A stretch of 64,000 nt of DNA from positions 806,001 to 870,000 of the forward strand of contig OZ242021.1 in NCBI GenBank assembly GCA_965204925.1, written 5' to 3'. Within the stretch, counting starts at the first letter, position 1, and each line of letters begins with the position of its first letter. This document shows positions 33,988-43,135 of the stretch, in pieces. Made by a program: the position numbers and the translations under genes. This DNA is from G963663315 sp965204925 (lineage in GTDB: Bacteria; Pseudomonadota; Gammaproteobacteria; Arenicellales; Poriferihabitantaceae). The notes below the pieces were generated by a model. It saw only the letters and a list, made by a program, of their open reading frames with translations. It was not told where the DNA came from and searched no databases.

Positions 33988-35562
33988 TCAGGCCTGTTGT
34001 GTCCTGAGCATCCCGAGATTGCGGCTATCCCGACTGAATACTGCGGCTAGCAGATGGATTCTCTTGCCCTGTCGCCGGTACTTGTCCGCATACCCGCGTT
34101 CGCGCATCTGCGCCATAGCCTGTTGTGCCTTTGCCTCCACATCCGTGCCGTCCACTACCTTCAACTCAAATATGAATACCTGATCCTGATACATCACCAC
34201 GAGGTCCGCCCGCCCGTGACGGGACGCATCCTCTACCCGAATAGCGAGGTTCAGGGCGCTGAAACTGGAAAACAGCACACTGGCATAATGCCCCTCATAG
34301 CGGGCTATCTCATTGCCGTCATACCACTGGTGCGGGATACAGGAAAAAAGAGACCTCAACTCCTCTTCAAGAGCCGTGAAGTCATTAGCAGCAAGCAGAC
34401 GGGTCAGGGTCGCCCCCTGATTCAGTACCTGCGCGGTCGACTTCCCGCTGACCGCCGTCAGCAACTGCCGGTTCAGGCTCAAACGCACCTCGCGGTTGGG
34501 ATAGTCCAGCGTGTAAAAAGGGTCTCCGTCCCTGTCTTGCTCACCGGTAATCGTCAGATAACCGCACTGGAACAACAGGGCATACAGGTTGACCTGCTCA
34601 AGGTCAAACCGGGACAGGTCTGAATAGTGCATTTCCAGGTTACTGAACTCCCGTGTACTGATTTCTCCACTGGCCATGCGATGGTACAGAAAGGACGGGG
34701 TGCCGGTCTCATACCACCAGGGCAGAAACTCCCGGCGCTGGAAATAAAGCAGGATGTCGAACGGGTTGTAGACTTTCTCCTTCCCGCGCCAGTGATAGCC
34801 GTTGTACCAGTGGCGAATATTCTCGCGGTCATCGTCCGTCACATTTGCCAGTTCGGGAGCAAACACGGTTTCGAGGTCGTCATCGGTATAACCGCACAGG
34901 GTGGCGTATTCAGGGTCCAGGCTGAGGTCGTAGAGGTTGTTCAGCACCGAGAACAGGCTGACCTTCGAGTACATGCTGATTCCGGTGATGAATACGAAAC
35001 GAATGTAGTCCGCGCAGCCCTTGATCATGCCGTAGAAGCCGCGCAGATAATCGCGGTTCTCCTGTGCCAGTTCCTTGTTCTCCAGCGCATCCAGTATCGG
35101 CTTGTCGTATTCGTCTATCAGAATCACCACCTGTTGTCTGGTGTCCCGGTAGAGATAACGAATCAGACGTTGCAGGCGGTCCGGGGCGGTAGAGGCCTCG
35201 GGCGGCGGTTCAATACCTGCCTCTCCCTCGTGCGCGATTAGCTGGCTGAAGATATTGCTCTTCAGGTTCCCCGACTCGCTGTAGTTCGCGTCAAAGCTCA
35301 GGCGCACCACCGGATGTTTGGTATTCCAGTCCCAGCGCTCATGGATATAAAGCCCGCGGAACAACTCCTCGCTGCCCTCGAACAACTCCTTCAGGGTAGA
35401 GATTAACAGACTCTTGCCGAAACGCCGCGGACGCGACAGGAAGTAGTATTCACCCTCATCGACCAGTCGTTCGATATGGAGAGTCTTGTCGACATAGTAA
35501 CACTCCTTGTTGCGAATGTTGCGAAAGGCCTGCATCCCAATCGGCAGTCTGCGCTTGTCCAT
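33988..35562 (-). CDS. AAA-ATPase-like protein with C-terminal PD-(D/E)XK nuclease domain
   Basis: From the ATG at 35562 it is 524 residues of the AAA-ATPase-like / PDDEXK_9 type. The N-terminus has PIGMQAFRNIRNKECYYVDKT (quoted as PIGMQAFRNIR and ECYYVDKT), Walker A-like SRPRRFGKSLLIS, and Walker B VVILIDEYDKPI. The C-terminus has the nuclease-like core RHGRADLVVMYQDQVFIFELKV (quoted as RHGRADLVV and VFIFELKV). The family is often multi-copy and poorly understood, possibly a defence or mobile-linked gene. It stands alone and interrupts the run of plus-strand operons, so recent gain is plausible. Confidence 0.88.
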   Translation of the reverse strand: MDKRRLPIGMQAFRNIRNKECYYVDKTLHIERLVDEGEYYFLSRPRRFGKSLLISTLKELFEGSEELFRGLYIHERWDWNTKHPVVRLSFDANYSESGNLKSNIFSQLIAHEGEAGIEPPPEASTAPDRLQRLIRYLYRDTRQQVVILIDEYDKPILDALENKELAQENRDYLRGFYGMIKGCADYIRFVFITGISMYSKVSLFSVLNNLYDLSLDPEYATLCGYTDDDLETVFAPELANVTDDDRENIRHWYNGYHWRGKEKVYNPFDILLYFQRREFLPWWYETGTPSFLYHRMASGEISTREFSNLEMHYSDLSRFDLEQVNLYALLFQCGYLTITGEQDRDGDPFYTLDYPNREVRLSLNRQLLTAVSGKSTAQVLNQGATLTRLLAANDFTALEEELRSLFSCIPHQWYDGNEIARYEGHYASVLFSSFSALNLAIRVEDASRHGRADLVVMYQDQVFIFELKVVDGTDVEAKAQQAMAQMRERGYADKYRRQGKRIHLLAAVFSRDSRNLGMLRTQQA

Positions 35563-35646
35563 GGTCAATGCCTGTTTGACAAAAGTCCGCTGATCATAAC
35601 ACGAAGGGAAGCAGTGATGACGGATAGCATCGGAAAACACCGCTCA

Positions 35647-35691
35647 AAAAAATCCTGCAAATTGCCGGGGGCAAGGGGCGCCGGATTTTTT
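35647..35691. other. Long-stem hairpin with A/T-run arms
   Basis: AAAAAATCC (35647-35655) pairs perfectly with GGATTTTTT (35683-35691); inside, TTGCC and GGCAA form a second stem. Each arm ends in an A or T run, so it would act as an intrinsic terminator on either strand. It lies in the divergent 361-base gap between the AAA gene and the TTT transporter, where no upstream gene needs a terminator, which is odd. Confidence 0.55.
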
Positions 35692-35785
35692 GGATTTGCC
35701 AGCGCCGATCGAGTAGTATTGAGGGGTCGCTCACAAGTGACGCCAGTCTGATCATTCGGACATCGAATTTTTGTCCCTGAAACGC

Positions 35786-35814
35786 TTTACAATGGAAATC
35801 GGGCTGGTTATTCT
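35786..35814 (+). promoter_or_regulatory. Probable sigma-70 promoter of the TTT transporter operon
   Basis: TTTACA (35786-35791) and TATTCT (35809-35814) are separated by 17 bases, a good -35/-10 pair. Transcription would start at about 35821, exactly where the 24-base palindrome begins. Confidence 0.55.
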
Positions 35815-35820
35815 TGAAGC

Positions 35821-35844
35821 TGGTATCTGGTATACCAGATACCA
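35821..35844. promoter_or_regulatory. GntR-type operator, perfect 24-bp palindrome
   Basis: The half-site TGGTATCTGGTA is followed by its exact reverse complement (TACCAGATACCA), giving 24 perfectly symmetric bases with the nested core TGGTATACCA. GntR/FCD regulators bind short palindromes of this TGGTnnACCA type. It sits at the predicted transcription start, so a bound protein would block initiation. The likely binder is the GntR protein encoded at 39269-39967 in the same cluster. Confidence 0.75.
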
Positions 35845-35923
35845 ATTGAAATTACTCTGACCGGCTGTTTGCGGATTGCTGGGCTGGCGGCCGACTCAGG
35901 ACAACATTTTTTGGAGATTATTC

Positions 35924-36922
35924 ATGATTAAACAAGCGAAAACCCTATTGCTGGCAGCCTTTCTTGTAACGGTTGGCGTGAGTACCGGCTATTCCCAGTC
36001 AGCCTCGGCGTGGGAACCGAAAAAGCCCGTTGAGTTCATTATCATGGCCGGAGCAGGCGGGGGCGCAGACCAGATTGCGCGGCTGTTACAGGGCTTGATT
36101 GAAGCAAAAGATCTTTCCCCTCGCCCTTTTATCCCGATAAACAAGCCTGGCGGCTCCGGTGGTGAGGCGCTGCGCTATCTACAGGATAAGGCAGGCGACG
36201 ATCATATCGTAATGGTTACACTCAACAGTTTTTATACGACCCCGATCATTCAATCGGAACTTGGTGTCGATGTCAGTAACTTTACCCCGATCGGGCGCAT
36301 GGCTGTAGATAACTTCCTGCTGTGGGTACACGCCGACATGACCGGCATAACCGATCTTGACAGCTATATTGCGGCCGTAAAAGCGGCAGACGGCGCCTGG
36401 AAAGTCGGAGGCACGGGCACGGGTCAGGAAGATTCCATTCTGACCGCGATGATGGAACAGACATTCGGCTATGACGTGACTTATATCCCGTTCCCGGGCG
36501 GCGGCACGGTCGCTAAAAACCTGGTGGGCAAGCACATTGACTCGACTGTCAACAACCCTGCCGAGCAAAGCGAATTCTATCGCGCCGGGAATACCAAACC
36601 TCTGGTTCAGTTCACGGCAGAGCGGCTTCCCGCGTACCCCGATATTCCCACCGCGAAAGAGCTGGGCGTGGACATGCAATACTATATGCAGCGTTCAATC
36701 AATGGTCCTCCGGGAATGTCGGCCGAGGCGCAATCTTTCTATATCGATCTGTTCAAGCAATTGTTCGATTCTGATGAATGGCAACAGTTTTGCGTAGATG
36801 ATGGTCTGGCCTGCGATACCTGGTTGGCGGGCGGCGACCTTGGCGCCTACCATAAAGACCAGATTGCGTTGCACAAGAACCTGATTGAGGCAGTCGGGGC
36901 GTCCGCAATTACCGGCGAGTAA
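35924..36922 (+). CDS. Tripartite tricarboxylate transporter substrate-binding protein
   Basis: Periplasmic TctC-family receptor. From the ATG at 35924 (GGAG site) it has 332 residues with a signal peptide ending near GYSQSASA. Family features: KPVEFIIMAGAGGGADQIARL (quoted as KPVEFIIMAGAGGGADQ), INKPGGSGGEALRYL, GGTGTGQEDSILTAMMEQ, ADMTGITDLDSYIAAVK and SINGPPGMSAEAQSFY. It delivers an organic acid to TctB/TctA. Proximity to formyl-CoA:oxalate CoA-transferase makes a small di- or hydroxy-acid likely, but substrate cannot be read from sequence. Confidence 0.92.
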   Translation: MIKQAKTLLLAAFLVTVGVSTGYSQSASAWEPKKPVEFIIMAGAGGGADQIARLLQGLIEAKDLSPRPFIPINKPGGSGGEALRYLQDKAGDDHIVMVTLNSFYTTPIIQSELGVDVSNFTPIGRMAVDNFLLWVHADMTGITDLDSYIAAVKAADGAWKVGGTGTGQEDSILTAMMEQTFGYDVTYIPFPGGGTVAKNLVGKHIDSTVNNPAEQSEFYRAGNTKPLVQFTAERLPAYPDIPTAKELGVDMQYYMQRSINGPPGMSAEAQSFYIDLFKQLFDSDEWQQFCVDDGLACDTWLAGGDLGAYHKDQIALHKNLIEAVGASAITGE

Positions 36923-37116
36923 GGGTAATACGCCATCCGATGATGTGTCGTCCGGATTTCAGGGGCTGATTCAGACACTGCCGGGATTGTCTGGCGAGGC
37001 GCTGTCCCCTCGTCAGGTATCCCGGCGCAATCCCGGTTAATCGACAGATTGCGCATTCACCAGCCATCCCGGATTTCCCTGAAACCGGAGGCGCCGGACG
37101 AGATTCAGGGGCTGAT

Positions 37117-37623
37117 ATGACAGTACGCACTGCCGAGTTGTTGATGGCGCTCATTTGCGCGCTGTGTTCGATCGGTCTGATGTTGAAAAGCGCTGAACTG
37201 AATATCGGCTGGATTGAGGATCGCGGTCCTGGCTCCGGGGCCTGGCCTTTCTGGTTGTCTGCCGGGATGCTGCTGGCCTCCCTGACCACGGTCTGGCGCT
37301 GGTTTCGCCGGGCCACACCGGAATCACGCTCCCTGGAACCCTATATCAGCCGGGATGCCTTGCTGGTTGTCGGCATTTCCGCGGGCGCCATTCTGTTTTT
37401 GCTGGTGGGGACACATCTGATCGGGATTTACGCCTCCTTGCTACTGTTCCTGCTATTTTATCTGCGTTTCGTGGGACGCCATACCTGGCCGCTGACCATT
37501 GTATTGATGATCGCGGTTCCGGTATTTATATTCTGCCTGTTCGAGTGGGCGCTGAAAATCCCTCTGCCCAAGGCGGGGACCGAGCCGTTATTTTACCCGA
37601 TCTACGATCTGATGTATTCCTGA
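37117..37623 (+). CDS. Tripartite tricarboxylate transporter TctB subunit
   Basis: 168-residue small membrane subunit with four hydrophobic helices. GPGSGAWPFWLSAGMLLASL is the TctB-typical N-terminal motif, and there is a C-terminal WALKIPLPKAGTEPLF stretch. The gap of 194 bases after tctC carries a 13-base direct repeat (TTCAGGGGCTGAT at 36958-36970 and 37104-37116), the second copy containing the ribosome-binding site right before the ATG. Confidence 0.88.
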   Translation: MTVRTAELLMALICALCSIGLMLKSAELNIGWIEDRGPGSGAWPFWLSAGMLLASLTTVWRWFRRATPESRSLEPYISRDALLVVGISAGAILFLLVGTHLIGIYASLLLFLLFYLRFVGRHTWPLTIVLMIAVPVFIFCLFEWALKIPLPKAGTEPLFYPIYDLMYS

Positions 37624-37665
37624 TGCGGTCGAAGTAAATACAGGCGACAGCAAACGAACGAAATA

Positions 37666-39192
37666 ATGCTTGATTCAATAATACCGTTGTTGATAGCCGG
37701 GTTGCTCGAGGCGTTGCAACCCACCAATTTCCTGATGATTCTGATCGGCTGCGCGATCGGGTTGCTGGTAGGAGCCATGCCCGGCCTGGGGTCGGTTAAC
37801 GGGGTTGCCATATTGTTGCCGGTCACTTTTCTGGTGCCTCCGACTGCAGCCATCATATTCCTCGCCGCGATTTATTACGGCGCCATGTATGGCGGCGCCA
37901 TCAGCTCCATTACATTGGGAATACCCGGCGCGTCGACTGCGGTAGCCACCGTTTTCGATGGACGTCCATTGGCGCAATCCGGTCACTCCGACAAGGCTCT
38001 GACCGCGGCGGCGGTCGCCTCGTTCATTGGCGGCACTGTATCGGTTGTACTGTTTACATTGTTCGCGCCGCCGCTTGCCGTTTTTGCGCTTAAATTCGGC
38101 CCCACGGAAGAATTCGCCCTGATGGTACTGGCTTTCGCAACCTTTATCGGACTCGGCGGAGATGACATCCCCAAGACTGTTTTTTCTATCCTGATCGGAC
38201 TGGTACTGGCGTCGGTAGGTCTTGACATTATTTCCGGACAGCCGCGCCTGATTTTTGGCAATATCTCCGGATTCCTTCACGGCGTTAATTTTCTGGTTCT
38301 CGCGATCGGGATTTATGGCATTGGCGAGATGCTGTGGACGCTCGAATCCACGCGCGGCAAGGTTATCGTGCACAATGTGAAAATGTCGATAAAATCCACG
38401 CTGACCAATTTGTCGGATATCAGGAAATATATCGGCACAACCTCGCTGGGATCATTTCTGGGTTTTTTCGTCGGTACATTGCCTGCCGCCGGCGCCACCC
38501 CCGCTTCGCTGATGTCTTATGGTCTGGCGAAAACCTTTTCCAGGGACCCGGGTTCATTCGGCAAAGGCAATATTTCCGGAGTTGCCGCGCCGGAAGCTGC
38601 AAACAATGCCGCGTCAACGGGCTCCATGTTGCCGATGATCACCCTGGGCATTCCGGGTTCTCCGACAACCGCCATTCTGCTCGGCGGCATGATTATCTGG
38701 GGTCTGCGTCCGGGACCGCTGCTGTTTTCCGAAAACCCTGATTTCGTCTGGGGCCTGATCGGTTCGTTGTATGTCGCCAACCTGGTGACGGTATTGATTA
38801 ACCTGGCATTCATACCGATATTTGTCCGCGTACTGACCGTGCCGTTCACGATACTGGCGCCTGTCATCTATATTCTTTGTGTCGTTGGCGGCTACGCGCC
38901 AACCCAGACCATGCACGATGTGTGGCTGATGTTCCTGTTCGGCATCGTCGGATATTTGTTGAGAAAGCTGGATTACCCGGTAGCGCCGGCGGTATTGGCT
39001 ATCGTTCTCGGACCGCTCGCGGAGCGGTCTTTAAGGCAAACCCTGATCGGTTCTCATGGTGATGTTTCTGTCTTTTTCGAACGTCCCATTTCCGCAGTTT
39101 GTATCGCCATAGCGGCCGCGCTGATCCTCTATCCGGTTATCCGAAATCGAATGCGGAGCAAGGATAGGGGGGCGCAAGCAGGTAAGGACTAA
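37666..39192 (+). CDS. Tripartite tricarboxylate transporter TctA subunit
   Basis: 508-residue permease with about twelve helices. The family motif GAMPGLGSVNGVAILLP is near residue 40, and others are GGAISSITLGIPGASTAVATV, NISGVAAPEAANNAASTGSMLPMITLGIPGSPTTAILLG (quoted as GVAAPEAANNAASTGSMLP and TLGIPGSPTTAILLGG) and YAPTQTMHDVW. The two GIPG repeats mark the inverted-repeat core. It forms the channel for the acid bound by TctC. Confidence 0.94.
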   Translation: MLDSIIPLLIAGLLEALQPTNFLMILIGCAIGLLVGAMPGLGSVNGVAILLPVTFLVPPTAAIIFLAAIYYGAMYGGAISSITLGIPGASTAVATVFDGRPLAQSGHSDKALTAAAVASFIGGTVSVVLFTLFAPPLAVFALKFGPTEEFALMVLAFATFIGLGGDDIPKTVFSILIGLVLASVGLDIISGQPRLIFGNISGFLHGVNFLVLAIGIYGIGEMLWTLESTRGKVIVHNVKMSIKSTLTNLSDIRKYIGTTSLGSFLGFFVGTLPAAGATPASLMSYGLAKTFSRDPGSFGKGNISGVAAPEAANNAASTGSMLPMITLGIPGSPTTAILLGGMIIWGLRPGPLLFSENPDFVWGLIGSLYVANLVTVLINLAFIPIFVRVLTVPFTILAPVIYILCVVGGYAPTQTMHDVWLMFLFGIVGYLLRKLDYPVAPAVLAIVLGPLAERSLRQTLIGSHGDVSVFFERPISAVCIAIAAALILYPVIRNRMRSKDRGAQAGKD

Positions 39193-39268
39193 TGCGCGGG
39201 AACCGGAGTTCGGGCGCCGTCCGCGGATGGTTTGTCCGGGATACAAAATACACAAGACATCCGCAAGC

Positions 39269-39967
39269 ATGAAAATGGCAAATCCGACAGTAAGCCTGGA
39301 ACCATTGGAGACCAACCCGATGCTCAAGGAAAAGGTTTATGCAACGTTGAAGGAAGCCATCTCCGAAATGGATATTTACGGCGGAACGGAGGCGCCCGTC
39401 CTGGATGAGCGAAAACTGGCCGGCGACCTGAATGTCAGTCGAACCCCGGTACGCGAGGCGATTACGCGCCTGGAACAAGAGGGACTGGTAGAGACGATTC
39501 CGAGGCTGGGAACTTTTGTCATCCGCAAAACCAAGAAACAGATACTGGAGATCATTCAGGTATGGGCGGCGCTTGAAGGCGTCGCGGCCAGAATGGCGAC
39601 AGAACATGCAACCGATGAAGAGCTGGCGTCAATGCGCAAACTGTTCGCGACCTTTGATAATGCAAACATGGCGCGGGCGCATATTGATGAATACTCGGAA
39701 ACCAATATCACTTTTCATCAACGCCTGATCCAGTTAAGCAAGTGTGACCTGTTGATCAGCCTTACCGAAGGTCTGTTCATCCACATGCGTGCGATACGCA
39801 GAAAAACCATCAGTGAGCGCAATCGGGCGCGCGAATCAATTGTCGATCACATCAGGATTATCGAGGCTCTTGAAGCCCGTGACGCACGCAAGGCGAAACG
39901 CCTGGTCGAAGACCATGCGATGTATCTCGCCGATCATGTCGACAGATTTGTCGATTACCTTAAATGA
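39269..39967 (+). CDS. GntR-family transcriptional regulator with FCD domain
   Basis: From the ATG at 39269 it is 232 residues. The N-terminal winged helix has LDERKLAGDLNVSRTPVREAITRLEQEGLVET (quoted as KLAGDLNVSRTPVREAI and RLEQEGLVET). The C-terminal FCD domain has the metal/ligand pattern EYSETNITFHQRLI and the Asp/His helices ending HIRIIEALEARD...EDHAMYLADHV. It likely senses the transported acid or a CoA derivative and binds the palindrome at 35821-35844. It sits between the transporter and the catabolic genes. Confidence 0.92.
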   Translation: MKMANPTVSLEPLETNPMLKEKVYATLKEAISEMDIYGGTEAPVLDERKLAGDLNVSRTPVREAITRLEQEGLVETIPRLGTFVIRKTKKQILEIIQVWAALEGVAARMATEHATDEELASMRKLFATFDNANMARAHIDEYSETNITFHQRLIQLSKCDLLISLTEGLFIHMRAIRRKTISERNRARESIVDHIRIIEALEARDARKAKRLVEDHAMYLADHVDRFVDYLK

Positions 39968-40037
39968 AAAGGCTGAAAATTCCGGGATATCCGGAACAGG
40001 GCAAATATTCATAAAAAATAATCGTGAGTAAACAAGC

Positions 40038-41792
40038 ATGAACAAAGAACTGGCGCAAAAAGTGCAATCCGATACCGCAACCGACACTCTTGCCAGAAAA
40101 AGCAGGGACCGAAACGTCATATCCGGAGGTCATCTCGTCGCCAGGGCCTTGCGCAATGAAGGGGTGGATACGATTTTTACGCTGTGCGGCGGTCACATTA
40201 TCGACATTTATGACGGCTGTATAGATGAAGGCATCCGCATAGTTGATGTGCGCCACGAGCAGACCGCGGCCCATGCCGCCGATGGTTATGCCCGGCAAAC
40301 CGGTAAACTGGGCTGTGTCGTGACGACCGCCGGGCCGGGTTGCACCAATGCGGTGACCGGCATCGCGACCGCGTTTCGTTCGGAAAGCCCGGTACTGCAT
40401 ATCGGAGGCCAGAGCTCGCTGACCCAGCACAAAATGGGATCGTTACAGGATCTGCCTCATGTTGACATGATGACGCCGATTACCAAATTCGCTTCCGGCG
40501 TGTTTTCAACGGAAAGGGTGGCCGATATGGTTTCAATGGCTGCCCGCGAATGCTTTAACGGCGCCTATGGCCCGTCCTATCTTGAAATTCCGAGGGATAT
40601 TCTCGATCGCGAAATTCCGTTACAGAATGCTGTAATACCCGAACCCGGACATTATCGGGCGTCAGTGCGCTCAATCGGCGACCCCGCCGATATCGAGAGA
40701 CTGGCCGACATTCTGGTCAGGGCGGAAAAACCCGCCGCCCTCTTCGGTCAACAGGTCTTTAGCAGCGGTGGATACAAAGAGGCGATCCGTTTCGTGCGCT
40801 CGCTGGATATTCCCGCCTACATGAACGGCGCCAGCAGGGGGATGTTGCCGCATGACGACCCTCACCATTTCGACCGTACCCGCCGCGACGCATTTGCAAA
40901 CGCCGATGTGATCCTGATTGCCGGCGCCCCGTTTGATTTCAGGATGGGATACGGCAAGCGCATTTCTGACAAGGCAATCCTGATCCAGATTGACCAGAGC
41001 TATGCGACTGTGGGCAAAAACCGCGATATAAGCCTGGGGCTGGCAGGCGACCCGGGGGCCATACTGGCGGCAACGGAACAGTCCGCATCGGCGCGCATGG
41101 ATCAGGGGGCGCGTCAGGCGAGGCAGAAATGGATGGCTGAATTGCGCGCCATTGAAGCGGCCAAACTGGCAAAACTGATGCCGATGTTTACGACCGATCA
41201 AAATCCGATCCATCCTTATCGGCTGGCATGGGAAATCAATCAATTTCTGGGTGAAGATACGATTTATGTCGGCGACGGCGGCGATATCGTAACCATTTCG
41301 GCGCAGGCCGTGCGCCCGAAGAATCCGGGGCAATGGATGGACCCGGGAGCGTTGGGTTCGCTCGGTGTCGGCACCGGCTTTTCGATGGCGGCCAAACTGG
41401 CGCATCCTGATAAAGAGGTGCTATGCCTGTACGGGGACGGTTCTTTCGGCATGACCGCTTTTGATATGGAAACAGCGCAGCGCTTCGGCGCTCCCTGGCT
41501 CGCTGTTGTCGGCAACAATTCGGCGATGAACCAGATCCGATACGGGCAGATAACGAAATATGGCGCGGAACGGGGCAACGTCGGCAACAAGCTGGGCGAC
41601 ATTCCATTCGGCAAATTCGGGGAAATGATCGGCGGCTATGGTGAAGAAGTTCATGAAGCCCGCGAAATTCAGCCAGCGCTGCAACGGGCGCGTGAAGCGA
41701 TCGCAAAAACCGGCAACTGCGCGGTGGTCAATGTCTGGGTTGATCCCGATGAATACGCTCCGGGCACGAAAGCCCAGACCATGTACAAATAG
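40038..41792 (+). CDS. Thiamine-diphosphate enzyme (2-hydroxyacyl-CoA lyase/acetolactate synthase-like)
   Basis: 584 residues with the three domains of the ALS/oxalyl-CoA decarboxylase superfamily. The catalytic Glu is in VRHEQTAAHAADGYAR, TAGPGCTNAVTGIATAF follows, and a nucleotide-type central domain spans about residues 215-345. The ThDP-binding GDGSFGMTAFDM...NNS motif is near residue 470. The N-terminal LCGGHIIDIYDGC differs from the GLPGIPIT of known oxalyl-CoA decarboxylases, so it may cleave another 2-hydroxyacyl-CoA to formyl-CoA. The next gene is frc. Confidence 0.82.
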   Translation: MNKELAQKVQSDTATDTLARKSRDRNVISGGHLVARALRNEGVDTIFTLCGGHIIDIYDGCIDEGIRIVDVRHEQTAAHAADGYARQTGKLGCVVTTAGPGCTNAVTGIATAFRSESPVLHIGGQSSLTQHKMGSLQDLPHVDMMTPITKFASGVFSTERVADMVSMAARECFNGAYGPSYLEIPRDILDREIPLQNAVIPEPGHYRASVRSIGDPADIERLADILVRAEKPAALFGQQVFSSGGYKEAIRFVRSLDIPAYMNGASRGMLPHDDPHHFDRTRRDAFANADVILIAGAPFDFRMGYGKRISDKAILIQIDQSYATVGKNRDISLGLAGDPGAILAATEQSASARMDQGARQARQKWMAELRAIEAAKLAKLMPMFTTDQNPIHPYRLAWEINQFLGEDTIYVGDGGDIVTISAQAVRPKNPGQWMDPGALGSLGVGTGFSMAAKLAHPDKEVLCLYGDGSFGMTAFDMETAQRFGAPWLAVVGNNSAMNQIRYGQITKYGAERGNVGNKLGDIPFGKFGEMIGGYGEEVHEAREIQPALQRAREAIAKTGNCAVVNVWVDPDEYAPGTKAQTMYK

Positions 41793-41832
41793 ACCATATA
41801 CAAACAGGAATGGCATCAGGCATTAATTTCAG

Positions 41833-43092
41833 ATGAAACAGAATATGAAAGCTCTCGAAGGAATCCGCGTTCTTGACTTTACCCATGTCCAGTCGGGGCC
41901 GACCTGCACGCAGTTGCTGGCATGGCTGGGCGCCGATGTAATCAAGGTGGAACGCCCCGGAGTGGGGGACGCGACACGCAGGCAGCTGGTCGATATTGAA
42001 GGCGCCGACTCACTGTATTTCACGATGTTGAATCATAACAAGCGTTCAATCACCCTGAACTCGAAAAATGAAACCGGCAAAAAGGCGCTGGAACGGCTGA
42101 TCAGGAAATGCGATATGATGGTCGAGAATTTCGCTCCCGGAGCGCTGGATCGCATGGGCTTCTCATGGCAAAGGATCCAGGAATTGAATCCGCGCATGAT
42201 CATGGGATCGGTCAAGGGTTTCGGTCCGGGACCCTATGAAGACTGCAAAGTCTATGAAAACGTGGCGCAATGCGCGGGCGGCTCGGCGTCGGCAACCGGC
42301 TTTCTGGATGGCCCGCCATTGGTGACTGCCGCGCAGATCGGCGATTCAGGTACCGGGCTGCATCTGGCCCTGGGACTGGTATCCGCCCTTTACCAGCGCG
42401 AAAAAACAGGACGCGGGCAAAAGGTACTGGCGCCGATGCAGGACGGGGTGCTGAATCTTTGCCGGGTAAAACTGCGCGACCAGCAACGTCTGCAACGCGG
42501 TCCCCTTACCGAATATTCACAATACGGCGAAGGCATCGAATTTGGCGACACCACACCGCGCGCCGGCAATGACTCGGGCGGCGGTCAGCCCGGGCGGATA
42601 TTGAAATGCAAGGGCTGGGAGAAAGACCCCAACGCCTATACCTACTTCATCACCCAGGCGGCGGCATGGGAAAATATATGCGATGTGATCGGCAAGGAAG
42701 AGTGGAAAACGCATCCCGACTACGCCACCCCGCAAGCGCGTTTATCCCGTCTCAATGAAGTATTCGAGACGATCGAGCAATGGACGATGACCAGAACCAA
42801 GTTCGAGGTTATGGAGATTTGCAATCCCCTGAACATCCCGGTCGGCCCGATACTGTCGATGAAGGAACTGTCGCAGGAACCGTCCCTGAGGAAGACCGGA
42901 ACGATTGTCGAGGTCGATCATCCCGAACGGGGAAAATATCTCACCGTAGGCTGCCCGATCAAAATGTCGGACTCTCCGGTCGAGGTCGAACGCTCCCCGC
43001 TACTCGGTGAACATACTGATGAGATCCTGACCGGCGTACTCGGTTATAGTACGCAGGAAGTGGCGGCCATCAAACAATCGGGCGCAGTGTAG
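41833..43092 (+). CDS. frc: Formyl-CoA:oxalate CoA-transferase (family III)
   Basis: 419 residues that follow characterised Frc closely: RVLDFTHVQSGPTCTQLLAW, GADVIKVERPGVGDATR, YFTMLNHNKRSITLNSKN, FAPGALDRMGFSW, ENVAQCAGGSASATGF, the catalytic Asp171 in AQIGDSGTGLHLALG, and the flexible-loop GGGQPGRILKCKGWE. It moves CoA from formyl-CoA onto a carboxylic acid, classically oxalate. Placed 40 bases after the ThDP enzyme, it suggests a cycle where formyl-CoA made by the lyase activates the next acid. Confidence 0.94.
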   Translation: MKQNMKALEGIRVLDFTHVQSGPTCTQLLAWLGADVIKVERPGVGDATRRQLVDIEGADSLYFTMLNHNKRSITLNSKNETGKKALERLIRKCDMMVENFAPGALDRMGFSWQRIQELNPRMIMGSVKGFGPGPYEDCKVYENVAQCAGGSASATGFLDGPPLVTAAQIGDSGTGLHLALGLVSALYQREKTGRGQKVLAPMQDGVLNLCRVKLRDQQRLQRGPLTEYSQYGEGIEFGDTTPRAGNDSGGGQPGRILKCKGWEKDPNAYTYFITQAAAWENICDVIGKEEWKTHPDYATPQARLSRLNEVFETIEQWTMTRTKFEVMEICNPLNIPVGPILSMKELSQEPSLRKTGTIVEVDHPERGKYLTVGCPIKMSDSPVEVERSPLLGEHTDEILTGVLGYSTQEVAAIKQSGAV

Positions 43093-43135
43093 TTACGCGA
43101 AGCCAGGCAGAATGACGTAAGTCCGGGAGACTGAA

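Noticed and set aside
39968..40037. Second GntR operator before the ThDP enzyme gene
   Set aside because: A TTCCGG...CCGGAA inverted repeat is present but does not match the TGGTATACCA core.
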